A stretch of DNA of 64,000 bases from an uncultured bacterium (GTDB taxonomy: Bacteria; Bacteroidota; Bacteroidia; Bacteroidales; Bacteroidaceae). The notes below the pieces were generated by a model that was given only the letters and a program-made list of their open reading frames with translations, was not told where the DNA came from and did no database searches. Both the position numbers and the translations under genes were made by a program. Positions within the stretch are counted from its first letter, which is position 1, and each line of letters opens with the position of its first letter. This document shows positions 35,842-43,580 of this stretch, one piece after another. The DNA is taken from positions 124,001 to 188,000 of the forward strand of contig CAJMPR010000001.1 of assembly GCA_905215345.1 (NCBI GenBank). Reading direction: 5' to 3'.

Positions 35842-36117
35842 ATGACTAAAGCTGATATTGTAAACGAAATTACAAAAAACACCGGAATTGACAAAGTCAC
35901 AGTACTTACAACCGTTGAAGCGTTCATGGACGCAGTGAAGGCATCTTTATCAAAAGACGAAAATGTTTACCTCCGCGGGTTTGGTAGTTTTGTAGTGAAG
36001 AAAAGAGCACAGAAAACTGCTCGTAACATTTCCAAGAACACTACTATTATCATTCCGGAACACAACATTCCGGCATTTAAGCCTGCAAAAACATTCACCC
36101 TCTCTGTGAAGAAATAA
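35842..36117 (+). CDS. HU-family DNA-binding protein
   Basis: 91 residues, typical HU/IHF length, with the N-terminal helices (MTKADIVNEITKNTGIDKVTV) and the DNA-binding arm region (GFGSFVVKKRAQKTARN...IPAFKPAKTF). It is a nucleoid protein that bends DNA as a dimer. It is followed after 36 nt by the tiny basic protein and then by RNase G. Confidence 0.93.
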   Translation: MTKADIVNEITKNTGIDKVTVLTTVEAFMDAVKASLSKDENVYLRGFGSFVVKKRAQKTARNISKNTTIIIPEHNIPAFKPAKTFTLSVKK

Positions 36118-36153
36118 TAAACAATTAGTATTAACCCATAAAATTTTGAAGCT

Positions 36154-36246
36154 ATGCCAAGCGGAAAGAAGAAAAAAAGACATAAAATGTCTACGCACAA
36201 GCGTAAAAAAAGACTAAGAAAGAACAGACATAAAAGCAAAAAGTAA
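36154..36246 (+). CDS. 30-residue basic protein, AURKAIP1/COX24-like ribosomal protein
   Basis: 30 codons from ATG (start MPSGKKKKRHKMSTHKRKKR), with about 20 Lys/Arg and no acidic residue. Proteins of this size and pattern in Bacteroidetes are annotated as AURKAIP1/COX24-domain proteins, related to mitochondrial small-subunit protein mS38, so a ribosomal role is inferred. It is placed between HU and the RNase G gene and closely followed by a terminator at 36269. Confidence 0.75.
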   Translation: MPSGKKKKRHKMSTHKRKKRLRKNRHKSKK

Positions 36247-36268
36247 TTTTTAGTCTGAAGGACAAAAT

Positions 36269-36313
36269 AAAGAACAAACTTGTGAAGCTAATTGTCTCGC
36301 GAGTTTGTTCTTT
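36269..36313 (+). terminator. Hairpin after the HU/basic-protein genes
   Basis: A 12-bp perfect stem (36269-36280 with 36302-36313) with a 21-nt loop. The right arm itself ends in TTT. Confidence 0.65.
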
Positions 36314-36321
36314 GTTTAAGA

Positions 36322-36432
36322 AGTAAATAGTAATCAAATAGTAAGTAATAAAAAGTAAATACTTCAACTACACATTTAGAAGTAGAGCATTTATACTTAA
36401 CTACTGACTAACTGACTACTTAACTACTCCAA
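36322..36432. repeat. Degenerate heptad inverted repeat before the RNase G gene
   Basis: AGTnnnn-like units of about 7 nt (36322-36360), then a short core, then reverse-complement-like units (TAACTGACTAACTGACT type, 36397-36428). Weak homology between units, but the same architecture as the other intergenic repeats of this window. Confidence 0.45.
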
Positions 36433-36455
36433 ATTATTAATCAAAAGCAATCATT

Positions 36456-38030
36456 GTGACAAGCGAACTCGTTGTAGACGTACAGCCCAAAGAAGTATCC
36501 ATTGCCCTGCTCGAAGACAAGAGCCTGGTGGAACTTCAAAGCGAAGGAAGAAATATTTCTTTCTCGGTGGGCAACATGTATTTGGGACGCGTCAAGAAAT
36601 TGATGCCCGGCCTGAATGCCTGCTTCGTGGACGTGGGTTATGAGAAAGATGCTTTTCTTCATTATCTGGACTTAGGTCCTCAATTTAACTCATTAGAGAA
36701 GTACGTAAAGCAGACTTTAAGCGACAAAAAGAAATTAAACCCTATCACAAAAGCAACCATACTTCCTGATCTTGAAAAGGATGGAAGCGTTTCCAACGCA
36801 CTTAAGGTTGGACAAGAAGTAGTGGTGCAGATTGTAAAGGAACCGATTTCAACCAAAGGACCGCGCTTAACTTCCGAACTGTCTTTTGCCGGAAGATACC
36901 TCGTGCTGATTCCTTTCAATGACAAGGTTTCCGTATCGCAAAAAATTAAATCGAGCGAAGAACGTGCCCGCCTCAAACAACTGTTGATGAGCATTAAGCC
37001 GAAGAACTTCGGTGTCATTGTACGCACGGTTGCTGAGGGAAAACGCGTTGCCGAACTCGATGGAGAGCTTAAAGTATTACTAAAACATTGGGAAGAAGCT
37101 ATCACGAAAGTACAGAAAGCGACCAAGTTTCCAACTCTGATTTACGAAGAAACCAGCCGCGCCGTAGGATTATTGCGCGATTTGTTTAATCCTTCTTTCG
37201 AGAATATCCACGTTAACAACGAAGCGGTTTTCCACGAAATTAAGGATTACGTAACGCTCATTGCACCCGACCGGGCAGGAATCGTAAAGCTGTACAAAGG
37301 ACAACTTCCCATCTATGACAATTTTGGTATCACCAAACAAATCAAGTCATCGTTCGGCAAAACCATTTCGTACAAAAGTGGTGCCTATCTGATTATTGAG
37401 CATACTGAGGCGCTTCACGTAGTAGACGTGAACAGCGGTAACCGCACCAAGAATGCCAACGGACAGGAAGGTAATGCACTGGAAGTGAATCTGGGAGCAG
37501 CCGACGAGCTGGCACGTCAGTTACGACTGAGAGATATGGGCGGTATCATCGTGGTGGATTTCATTGACATGAATGAAGCCGAAAATCGACAAAAGCTTTA
37601 CGAACGTATGTGTGCTAACATGCAAAAAGACAGAGCACGCCATAACATCCTGCCACTCAGTAAATTCGGGTTGATGCAGATTACCCGTCAGCGCGTACGC
37701 CCGGCAATGGATGTAAATACCATGGAGACCTGTCCCACTTGCTTTGGCAAAGGCACTATTAAATCGTCCATCCTCTTTACGGACACCTTAGAGAGTAAAA
37801 TTGACTACCTGGTCAACAAATTGAAGATTAAGAAATTCTCATTACACATCCACCCGTACATCGCAGCTTACATCAATCAGGGATTCTTTTCTCTGAAGCG
37901 GAAGTGGCAGATGAAGTACGGATTCGGTATCAAGATTATTCCAAACCAGAAGCTCGCGTTTCTGCAATATGTCTTCTACGACCCGCAAGGGGAAGAGATT
38001 GACATGAAGGAAGAAATCGAAATCAAATAA
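36456..38030 (+). CDS. rng: Ribonuclease G/E family endoribonuclease
   Basis: 524 residues from a GTG start; the frame has no better ATG nearby and the N-terminus matches the family (SELVVDVQPKEVSIALLEDK). An S1-like domain lies at about 35-130 (NMYLGRVKKLMPGLNACFVDVG), then an RNase H-like catalytic part with two Asp motifs (HVVDVNSGN, GIIVVDFIDM). The zinc link CPTCFGKG follows. It cuts single-stranded RNA in rRNA maturation and mRNA turnover. The HU/small protein/rng order is common in Bacteroidetes. A strong terminator follows. Confidence 0.93.
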   Translation: MTSELVVDVQPKEVSIALLEDKSLVELQSEGRNISFSVGNMYLGRVKKLMPGLNACFVDVGYEKDAFLHYLDLGPQFNSLEKYVKQTLSDKKKLNPITKATILPDLEKDGSVSNALKVGQEVVVQIVKEPISTKGPRLTSELSFAGRYLVLIPFNDKVSVSQKIKSSEERARLKQLLMSIKPKNFGVIVRTVAEGKRVAELDGELKVLLKHWEEAITKVQKATKFPTLIYEETSRAVGLLRDLFNPSFENIHVNNEAVFHEIKDYVTLIAPDRAGIVKLYKGQLPIYDNFGITKQIKSSFGKTISYKSGAYLIIEHTEALHVVDVNSGNRTKNANGQEGNALEVNLGAADELARQLRLRDMGGIIVVDFIDMNEAENRQKLYERMCANMQKDRARHNILPLSKFGLMQITRQRVRPAMDVNTMETCPTCFGKGTIKSSILFTDTLESKIDYLVNKLKIKKFSLHIHPYIAAYINQGFFSLKRKWQMKYGFGIKIIPNQKLAFLQYVFYDPQGEEIDMKEEIEIK

Positions 38031-38070
38031 AAAAGATGGCGAAGTTTTTGAAAAACTTCGCCATCTTTTT
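38030..38070 (+). terminator. Rho-independent terminator of rng
   Basis: A 15-bp stem with GATGGCGAAG/CTTCGCCATC, an AT-only loop and a terminal T-run. It starts at the stop codon of rng. It would also work for the convergent alcohol dehydrogenase gene. Confidence 0.85.
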
Positions 38071-38129
38071 TATTTTTTCCACCATCTTTTTAAAAGATAA
38101 CAGCATCTTTTTCCATTAGCTCCGCAAAC

Positions 38130-39305
38130 CTATTTACATGCAAGACGGTAAATCTCTTTACTATCTTCCTTAGTCAGTTTTACATAATTACCCACCAGTT
38201 CACCTTTATTACGGTGCAGACTCTCTGCCAGACGGTCAATATCAGGATTCTCAATACCCAGTTCTTTAAAGTTAACGGGCAAGCCCATATAACGGAAGAA
38301 GTGCTTCAAACGGGAAATTCCGGTGAAGGCCATCTCCTCCAGGTCTTCCGATTCGGGCACTCCCATGACACGATTGGCAAACTGGGCTACTTTCTTCGGG
38401 TTATGGTCTGTCACAAAAGTCATCCAGGCAGGGACAATGACGGTAAGACCGGCACCATGCGTCACATTATAAATGGCACTGACTTCATGTTCCAGGAAAT
38501 GAGACGCCCAGTCTTCTTCACACCCTACACCGCAAGTACCATTATGGGCAATCGTTCCACACCACATGATATTGGCGCGCGCATCGTAATCATCCGGATT
38601 TTGTTTCACGCGATAAGCCTCTTTCATAATAGCCGTTAATGTACCCTCACAAAGGCGGTCGCTAATCTCTACATCTTGCGTATTAGTGAAATAACGCTCC
38701 ATGATGTGCACCATCATATCGGCAATACCACAAGCTGTCTGGAAAGCCGGTAAAGTAAAGGTCAATTCCGGGTTCATAACAGCAAAAACAGGACGTAACA
38801 AGTCAGGCACACGAAGACTTAGTTTTTGCAAAGTCGCCGCTTTCGTAATTACCGAATTTCCGGAACCCTCACTACCCGCTGCGGGAATAGTCAGTACAAC
38901 GGCCACTTTCAAGGCCTCTGCCACTTTAGCTTTACCCAAGAAAAAATCCCAAAAATCTCCGCTATAAGGTACGCCTGCCGCAATAGCTTTTGCAGTATCA
39001 ATCACCGAACCTCCACCTATTGGAAGTAACATATCAGCCTCTTCCCTACGGCAAATCTCAATGCCCTCATATACTTTCGTATCAACAGGATTAGGCTGGA
39101 TGCCTCCCATTTCACAATACTCAATGCCTGCTTCCTGCAAAGACTGTTTTACTTTGTCCAGCAGTCCACTTCTAACTACCGAACCGCCACCATAAACAAT
39201 CATCGCTTTCCGTGCACCGTATTTATACGCCAAAGTACCGACTTGCATTTCAGTAGCTTTACCGAAAACAAATTCGGTAGGGCTATAAAAGACAAAATTG
39301 TTCAT
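38130..39305 (-). CDS. Iron-containing alcohol dehydrogenase (butanol dehydrogenase/YqhD type)
   Basis: 391 residues of the group III Fe-dependent alcohol dehydrogenases. The NAD(P) site has GGGSV twice (YGGGSVVRSG, PIGGGSVIDTAKAIA). Metal ligands come from the CGIADMMVHIMERYF region and SAIYNVTHGAGL. It interconverts aldehydes and alcohols, usually with NADPH in YqhD/BdhA. It lies downstream of the PAP2 gene, separated by a ~150-bp palindromic element, so it is probably not part of the lipid cluster. Confidence 0.88.
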   Translation of the reverse strand: MNNFVFYSPTEFVFGKATEMQVGTLAYKYGARKAMIVYGGGSVVRSGLLDKVKQSLQEAGIEYCEMGGIQPNPVDTKVYEGIEICRREEADMLLPIGGGSVIDTAKAIAAGVPYSGDFWDFFLGKAKVAEALKVAVVLTIPAAGSEGSGNSVITKAATLQKLSLRVPDLLRPVFAVMNPELTFTLPAFQTACGIADMMVHIMERYFTNTQDVEISDRLCEGTLTAIMKEAYRVKQNPDDYDARANIMWCGTIAHNGTCGVGCEEDWASHFLEHEVSAIYNVTHGAGLTVIVPAWMTFVTDHNPKKVAQFANRVMGVPESEDLEEMAFTGISRLKHFFRYMGLPVNFKELGIENPDIDRLAESLHRNKGELVGNYVKLTKEDSKEIYRLACK

Positions 39306-39334
39306 ACTTACATTATTAATAAATCGGAATTTAT

Positions 39335-39483
39335 CGAGGCGAAGCCTCGCAGTGATAAGTTTTTAGTGATTAGTGATTTGCTTATGATTAAGCTACGCCG
39401 TTATTCCGCATAGAGACACAAACCAATCACTAATCACTAAAAACTTATCACTTAATTTAGCGGTGAAGCCGCTAAATTATCAT
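39335..39483. repeat. Dispersed palindromic element, copy A
   Basis: Structure: hairpin 39335-39349, left arm 39351-39378, 46-nt core, right arm 39425-39452 (perfect 28-bp inverted repeat made of AGTGATT-like heptads), hairpin 39455-39479. Copy B at 57.98 kb is nearly identical; the cores differ at 2 of 46 positions. The stop codon of the PAP2 gene (39480-39482) lies inside the conserved AATGATAATTTAG end. Confidence 0.85.
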
Positions 39484-40415
39484 TTAACGTATTGACTATA
39501 CCTTTCAAAGAAGCGTTTGAACGCTCCCCATTTCATCAACCCTTTTTCAAAGACCAGAATACCCAACAGAGCACAGGAAATACCCAAAATGACATCAATC
39601 AGATAATGATGTCCGGAGTAGACCGCTGTCCACCAGATACCGACCATGATAACAGCAAACAGAGCTATCAGTCCTTTCTTACAACGACCTATAATAGCAT
39701 ATGCCAAGGCAACCACCATATAGGCAGCGTGCAACGAAGGAACAGCCGCAAAGACATTGGCATTCCGTCCATATATAGAGTTAAAAATAGAACAGCCTAA
39801 CAGTTCGTCAAAGCGTCCTAATCCGGCAACATTACCCGGCGTGTCAAGCATAGGCTCGAAACCATAGTTCATTGCATACCAAGGTGGAGCAGCCGGATGA
39901 ATATAATATCCGGCAAAGCCGATAAGATTTACCAACAAAAAGACCATCGCAAACCGAAGATATACCTTACGTTCACCTTTCAGATATAGCCACAAACCGA
40001 ACGCAATGGGAACCGGTACCCAGCAGAGATAAAATATACCTGCCAGAAAATCACCCGTCGTACAATGGTTCAGTGCGAAGTATTCACAAGGAATCAACGT
40101 CGTTCCGTTTATTGAAATTCCGAATAATGATTTTTCCGCTTCATACAACCCCTGTACGTCTATCGGGTTCACCTGATAATTGGGATACACACGCATCCAG
40201 TCATAAGATATACCGAAAATAAAGAATGGCAGTAAGGCCACAGCAAGCTTACGAGTAGTTTTTCCTGAAAAAAATAGTATAAGAAACAGTCCTGCCATTA
40301 AAAAATGCTCTGAACGAAGACCAATGCAAATCCCCGTCAGAACTAAAAAAAGGATTGTTATAATGATAACCTGCCAAGCCTCCTTCGCAGAAGGAAATGT
40401 ATAGTTTTTCATCAT
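39480..40415 (-). CDS. PAP2/AUR1-like phosphatase, probable inositol phosphorylceramide synthase
   Basis: 311 residues with about six transmembrane segments. PAP2 motifs: AAVPSLHAAYMVVALAY (PSxxH) and SGHHYLIDVILGI (SxH..D). AUR1-like enzymes of this clan move phosphoinositol from a phosphatidylinositol to ceramide. The gene is the last of a cluster holding inositol-phosphate synthase and a CDP-alcohol phosphotransferase, which matches the inositol-sphingolipid locus described in Bacteroides thetaiotaomicron. The last codon and stop overlap the repeat element. Confidence 0.78.
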   Translation of the reverse strand: MMKNYTFPSAKEAWQVIIITILFLVLTGICIGLRSEHFLMAGLFLILFFSGKTTRKLAVALLPFFIFGISYDWMRVYPNYQVNPIDVQGLYEAEKSLFGISINGTTLIPCEYFALNHCTTGDFLAGIFYLCWVPVPIAFGLWLYLKGERKVYLRFAMVFLLVNLIGFAGYYIHPAAPPWYAMNYGFEPMLDTPGNVAGLGRFDELLGCSIFNSIYGRNANVFAAVPSLHAAYMVVALAYAIIGRCKKGLIALFAVIMVGIWWTAVYSGHHYLIDVILGISCALLGILVFEKGLMKWGAFKRFFERYSQYVK

Positions 40416-40417
40416 TT

Positions 40418-41062
40418 TTACTTTAATAATTTATAGCAATGTGCAATGCGCACAAATGCCGTGAGATTGGCAAAAACCGCTATTACAGCCAAAGGTACTA
40501 TCAATATCAACATCGGATCGAATGCCGTACATTCACTGAAAACGCCACAGAACACTGCGCCAAGACTGGTCAGTACAACACGTTCCGGACGTTGCATAAA
40601 TCCTACCTTACATTCCAATCCTAAACCTTCTGCACGGGCACGTACGTAGCTCACCATCAGCGAACCTATCAGAGCAACAAACGCAAGTATCGAGCCCCAC
40701 AAATAACCTTGCAAAATCAGATAATAGAAAATACCGAACAGAGTAACCAACTCACTATAACGGTCGAGTACGGAATCGTACAACGCTCCAAACGTAGAAG
40801 ACATGTTGCCAACACGAGCCACACGCCCATCCATCATATCAAATAAACCGGCAAAGAGAACGAGTCCCCCACTCCAGCCGACATAAGCCAGCTCACCCGG
40901 TTTATACATGCCGGCATACACAAATACACACGCTGCTACAATGTTCAACACCAATCCCGTAGTGGTAATAAAATTAGGCGTAATGCCTATCTTAATCATA
41001 CCATGAACAACTGGATTTATAATTTTATAAATCAACTGTTGCAGCCAATCTCTATAATTCAT
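40418..41062 (-). CDS. CDP-alcohol phosphatidyltransferase, probable phosphatidylinositol-phosphate synthase
   Basis: 214 residues with several membrane helices and the complete catalytic signature D-x2-D-G-x2-A-R-x8-G-x3-D-x3-D (FDMMDGRVARVGNMSSTFG, then LYDSVLDR). It transfers a phosphatidyl group from CDP-diacylglycerol to an alcohol. Next to inositol-phosphate synthase and a PgpA-like phosphatase, the likely acceptor is inositol 1-phosphate, giving phosphatidylinositol phosphate. It overlaps the GtrA-like gene by 11 nt and is 2 nt from the PAP2 gene. Confidence 0.85.
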   Translation of the reverse strand: MNYRDWLQQLIYKIINPVVHGMIKIGITPNFITTTGLVLNIVAACVFVYAGMYKPGELAYVGWSGGLVLFAGLFDMMDGRVARVGNMSSTFGALYDSVLDRYSELVTLFGIFYYLILQGYLWGSILAFVALIGSLMVSYVRARAEGLGLECKVGFMQRPERVVLTSLGAVFCGVFSECTAFDPMLILIVPLAVIAVFANLTAFVRIAHCYKLLK

Positions 41063-41576
41063 ATTCGTCTTTTTTTGTTTCTAAATGATGTTGCAGAAAT
41101 TTCTTGAAATTATGATTCCGATATACAAAGACACGCTGTAAATGATAGTTCCAGAAAAATGCTACCAGAAAAGCTACTATAATCTTAGACAGAATAAAAA
41201 CATCGTCTATATAATATCCCAATAATCCGTCTACCCACTTCATACCGGTCAGCCATTCGGTCAATGCAAACGTTCCCCATGTGTTCAACATGATACTACC
41301 TCCCCATACAAAAAGATATTTCACTGCTACATGTGTTTTTTTACAACCCTCCGCATGAAATACCCATCCATAGTTAATGACGCAATTTACCAGTCCGCCA
41401 ACTACAGAACCTAAAAAAGTAGCATATAAATAAAAAAGTCCCAATAGTTTAACCAATAGAATAGTTACAGAAAAATCCACAAGGCTTGCCACGTACGCAG
41501 AGAGTTGGGCTTTGGTAAAAACCCACATCGCATGACGCCAGCCGGCAAACTTGAATGTTTTCTTTAGCTTATCCAT
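41052..41576 (-). CDS. GtrA-like small membrane protein
   Basis: 174 residues with four predicted transmembrane segments (VASLVDFSVTILLVKLLGLF, YATFLGSVVGGLVNCVINY, YLFVWGGSIMLNTWGTFAL, IIVAFLVAFFWNYHLQRVF) and a charged C-terminus, the layout of GtrA/DPMS3-like proteins that help flip lipid-linked sugars. It is embedded between PgpA-like and CDP-alcohol phosphotransferase genes with overlaps on both sides (13 and 11 nt), so a role in moving or modifying the inositol lipid is inferred. Confidence 0.75.
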   Translation of the reverse strand: MDKLKKTFKFAGWRHAMWVFTKAQLSAYVASLVDFSVTILLVKLLGLFYLYATFLGSVVGGLVNCVINYGWVFHAEGCKKTHVAVKYLFVWGGSIMLNTWGTFALTEWLTGMKWVDGLLGYYIDDVFILSKIIVAFLVAFFWNYHLQRVFVYRNHNFKKFLQHHLETKKDEYEL

Positions 41577-42037
41577 CCTCTTACTGCTATTAGAATTGCA
41601 AAGCTATAAATTCCTGCCAAAATATCATCCATCATCACTCCAATTCCGCCCGGAAAACTTTCCATGCGGCGAATACCCAAAGGTTTAAAGATATCGAACA
41701 AACGGAAAAGAGCAAATGCTCCCAAAGCATACCAGATATCTCCGGCAGGTGCCGCCAATAAAGCAATCCATACTCCGACCATCTCGTCCACCACTACGCG
41801 CGAAGGATCTTCCCCCCAATAGGGTTCCAAACGATTGGCCGCCCATACTCCGGCTATTGCAAACAGCAAGACAAGAGCTGCCGTCAACCATAAGAGACAA
41901 ACTTCTGAAACAATAAAGGACAATCCAAACCAGATAAGCGTAGCCAATATAGCTCCTGCCGTGCCCGGAGCAAAAGGAGAAAAGCCCGAACCGAAGCCCG
42001 TGGCAATGAGAACAGGGAGAAAAGATGGTTTCTTCAT
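41564..42037 (-). CDS. PgpA-like phosphatase, probable phosphatidylinositol-phosphate phosphatase
   Basis: 157 residues, family of phosphatidylglycerophosphatase A: GSGFSPFAPGTAGAILA, DPSRVVVDEMVGVWIAL and LFRLFDIFKPLGIRRMESFPGGIGVMMDDILAG carry the conserved Asp/Glu residues. In this cluster it probably removes the phosphate of phosphatidylinositol phosphate. An ordinary PgpA role in phosphatidylglycerol synthesis is the alternative. It starts after a heptad inverted repeat following the inositol-phosphate synthase gene. Confidence 0.83.
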   Translation of the reverse strand: MKKPSFLPVLIATGFGSGFSPFAPGTAGAILATLIWFGLSFIVSEVCLLWLTAALVLLFAIAGVWAANRLEPYWGEDPSRVVVDEMVGVWIALLAAPAGDIWYALGAFALFRLFDIFKPLGIRRMESFPGGIGVMMDDILAGIYSFAILIAVRGWIS

Positions 42038-42039
42038 TA

Positions 42040-42182
42040 AAGGAGAATGATAATGTGGTAAAGTAATAATGTGACAGTGCTATAAAGTGATAAAGAAAAC
42101 ACAGTAAAAAAGGATAGGGTGATAGAGCTGTAAAGTATTTACTACCCTATCACTCTATCACCCTATCACTTATCACTGTTTT
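42040..42182. repeat. Heptad inverted repeat between inositol-phosphate synthase and pgpA-like genes
   Basis: On the minus strand, directly after the synthase TAA, come GTGATAR units (AGTGATAAGTGATAGGG type). After a short core come reverse-complementary CTTTATCAC-like units up to the next start codon. The 143-nt gap holds nothing else. The arms are imperfect. Confidence 0.6.
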
Positions 42183-43478
42183 TTAGTCCAGATAACTCGG
42201 TGCTTTTTCACCTATCATGTTACGGAGCGTTTCTTTTACCATTCTCCACTGCTGGAACAAGTCGTGTACCGGCTGATTTTCAAAATCATGCATCGGGCTC
42301 TTGCAGAAGAATGACAACCAAGTCTGGATGCCACACATACCTGCACGCATAGCAAGATCACTGAAGATAACCAAGTCCAATGCGATAGGAGCAGCCAAAA
42401 TAGAATCACGGCACAGGAAGTTAACCTTGATTTCCATCGGATAACCCATCCAGCCGAAAATATCAATATTATCCCATGCTTCTTTATTGTCCTTACGAGG
42501 CGGATAGTAGTTGATACGTACTTTATGATATACATCACCGTACAGATCAGGGAATTTCTCGGGTTCGAATATATTGTCGATAACAGACAACTTGCTGACT
42601 TCTTTAGTCTTGAAGTTTTCAGGCTGATCGAGTACTTCACCATCACGATTACCCAAGATATTGGTAGAGAACCAACCGCTTACACCCAACATACGAGTCT
42701 TGAACATCGGAGCAAGCACTGTTTTCATTAATGTCTGACCGCTCTTAAAGTCTTTACCGGAAATAGGCACATTCATCTTCTTGGAGAATTCCCACATAGC
42801 CGGAGTATCGACGCACAAGTTAGGAGCACCCATAATGAAAGGAGCACCTTCTGCAATAGCAGCATAAGCATAACACATACTCGGAGAAATTACTTCAGTA
42901 TTGTTTTCTTTCATTGCTTTTTCCAAAGCAGCGAGAGACTTGTGTTCTTCAGACAATGGAACATAAATTTCGGTACTTGCAGCCCACAGAACGACAATAC
43001 GATCACAGTTATTGGCAGCTTTGAAGCTACGGATATCATCGCGCAGTTGTTCCACCATATCCCAACGGGTAGCAGTTTGCTTGATATGTGTACCATTCAG
43101 ACGTTTTGCAAAATTGTGGTCGAAAGCAGCAGGCATCGGTTTGATGTCTTGCAGTTCTTCTCTTACAAGATTCAGGTCTTTTTCTTTCAGAACCTCTGCA
43201 TACATAGCAGCTTCATAAGCATCATCTGCAAAAATATCCCATCCACCGAAAACGATGTCATTCAAATTAGCCAAAGGAACCACATCCTTGATAAGTCTCT
43301 CTTTGCCATCTTGCATGCGCATAGTAGCCATTTGTGTGATTGAGCCTATAGCTTTTGCCAAACCCTTACGAGCAGCTAATGTACCTGTAATCATAGTGGT
43401 TGCAACCGCACCACCTACTCCGACTACCAACACGCCTAAACGCCCGGTTGCCGGCTTAATGTTTTCTTTCATTGCCAT
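42183..43478 (-). CDS. ino1: Myo-inositol-1-phosphate synthase
   Basis: 431 residues. The N-terminal NAD-binding Rossmann motif is GVLVVGVGGAVATTMITG; later synthase segments are KDFKSGQTLMKTVLAP, GWFSTNILGNRDGEVL and CRDSILAAPIALDLVIFSDLA. It converts glucose 6-phosphate to inositol 1-phosphate, the precursor for inositol lipids. It is the first gene of the minus-strand cluster ending with the PAP2 enzyme. Confidence 0.92.
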   Translation of the reverse strand: MAMKENIKPATGRLGVLVVGVGGAVATTMITGTLAARKGLAKAIGSITQMATMRMQDGKERLIKDVVPLANLNDIVFGGWDIFADDAYEAAMYAEVLKEKDLNLVREELQDIKPMPAAFDHNFAKRLNGTHIKQTATRWDMVEQLRDDIRSFKAANNCDRIVVLWAASTEIYVPLSEEHKSLAALEKAMKENNTEVISPSMCYAYAAIAEGAPFIMGAPNLCVDTPAMWEFSKKMNVPISGKDFKSGQTLMKTVLAPMFKTRMLGVSGWFSTNILGNRDGEVLDQPENFKTKEVSKLSVIDNIFEPEKFPDLYGDVYHKVRINYYPPRKDNKEAWDNIDIFGWMGYPMEIKVNFLCRDSILAAPIALDLVIFSDLAMRAGMCGIQTWLSFFCKSPMHDFENQPVHDLFQQWRMVKETLRNMIGEKAPSYLD

Positions 43479-43507
43479 TGTTATTATTTAGAGTTTAAAA
43501 AATTGCT

Positions 43508-43515
43508 CAAATTTA
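43508..43515 (-). promoter_or_regulatory. Possible -7 element of the inositol-lipid cluster
   Basis: The minus strand reads TAAATTTG, matching TAnnTTTG, 29 nt before the start of the synthase. No -33 TTG at proper spacing. Confidence 0.35.
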
Positions 43516-43580
43516 GGGTATTTTACCCAATTGGGATTAGTCATTTTATCCGATTTAATGTTCTATTAGTAAGATTTACG

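Noticed and set aside
42942..43343. 133-codon open frame on the plus strand over the inositol-phosphate synthase gene
   Set aside because: Shadow of a well-supported gene; no family features or start signals.
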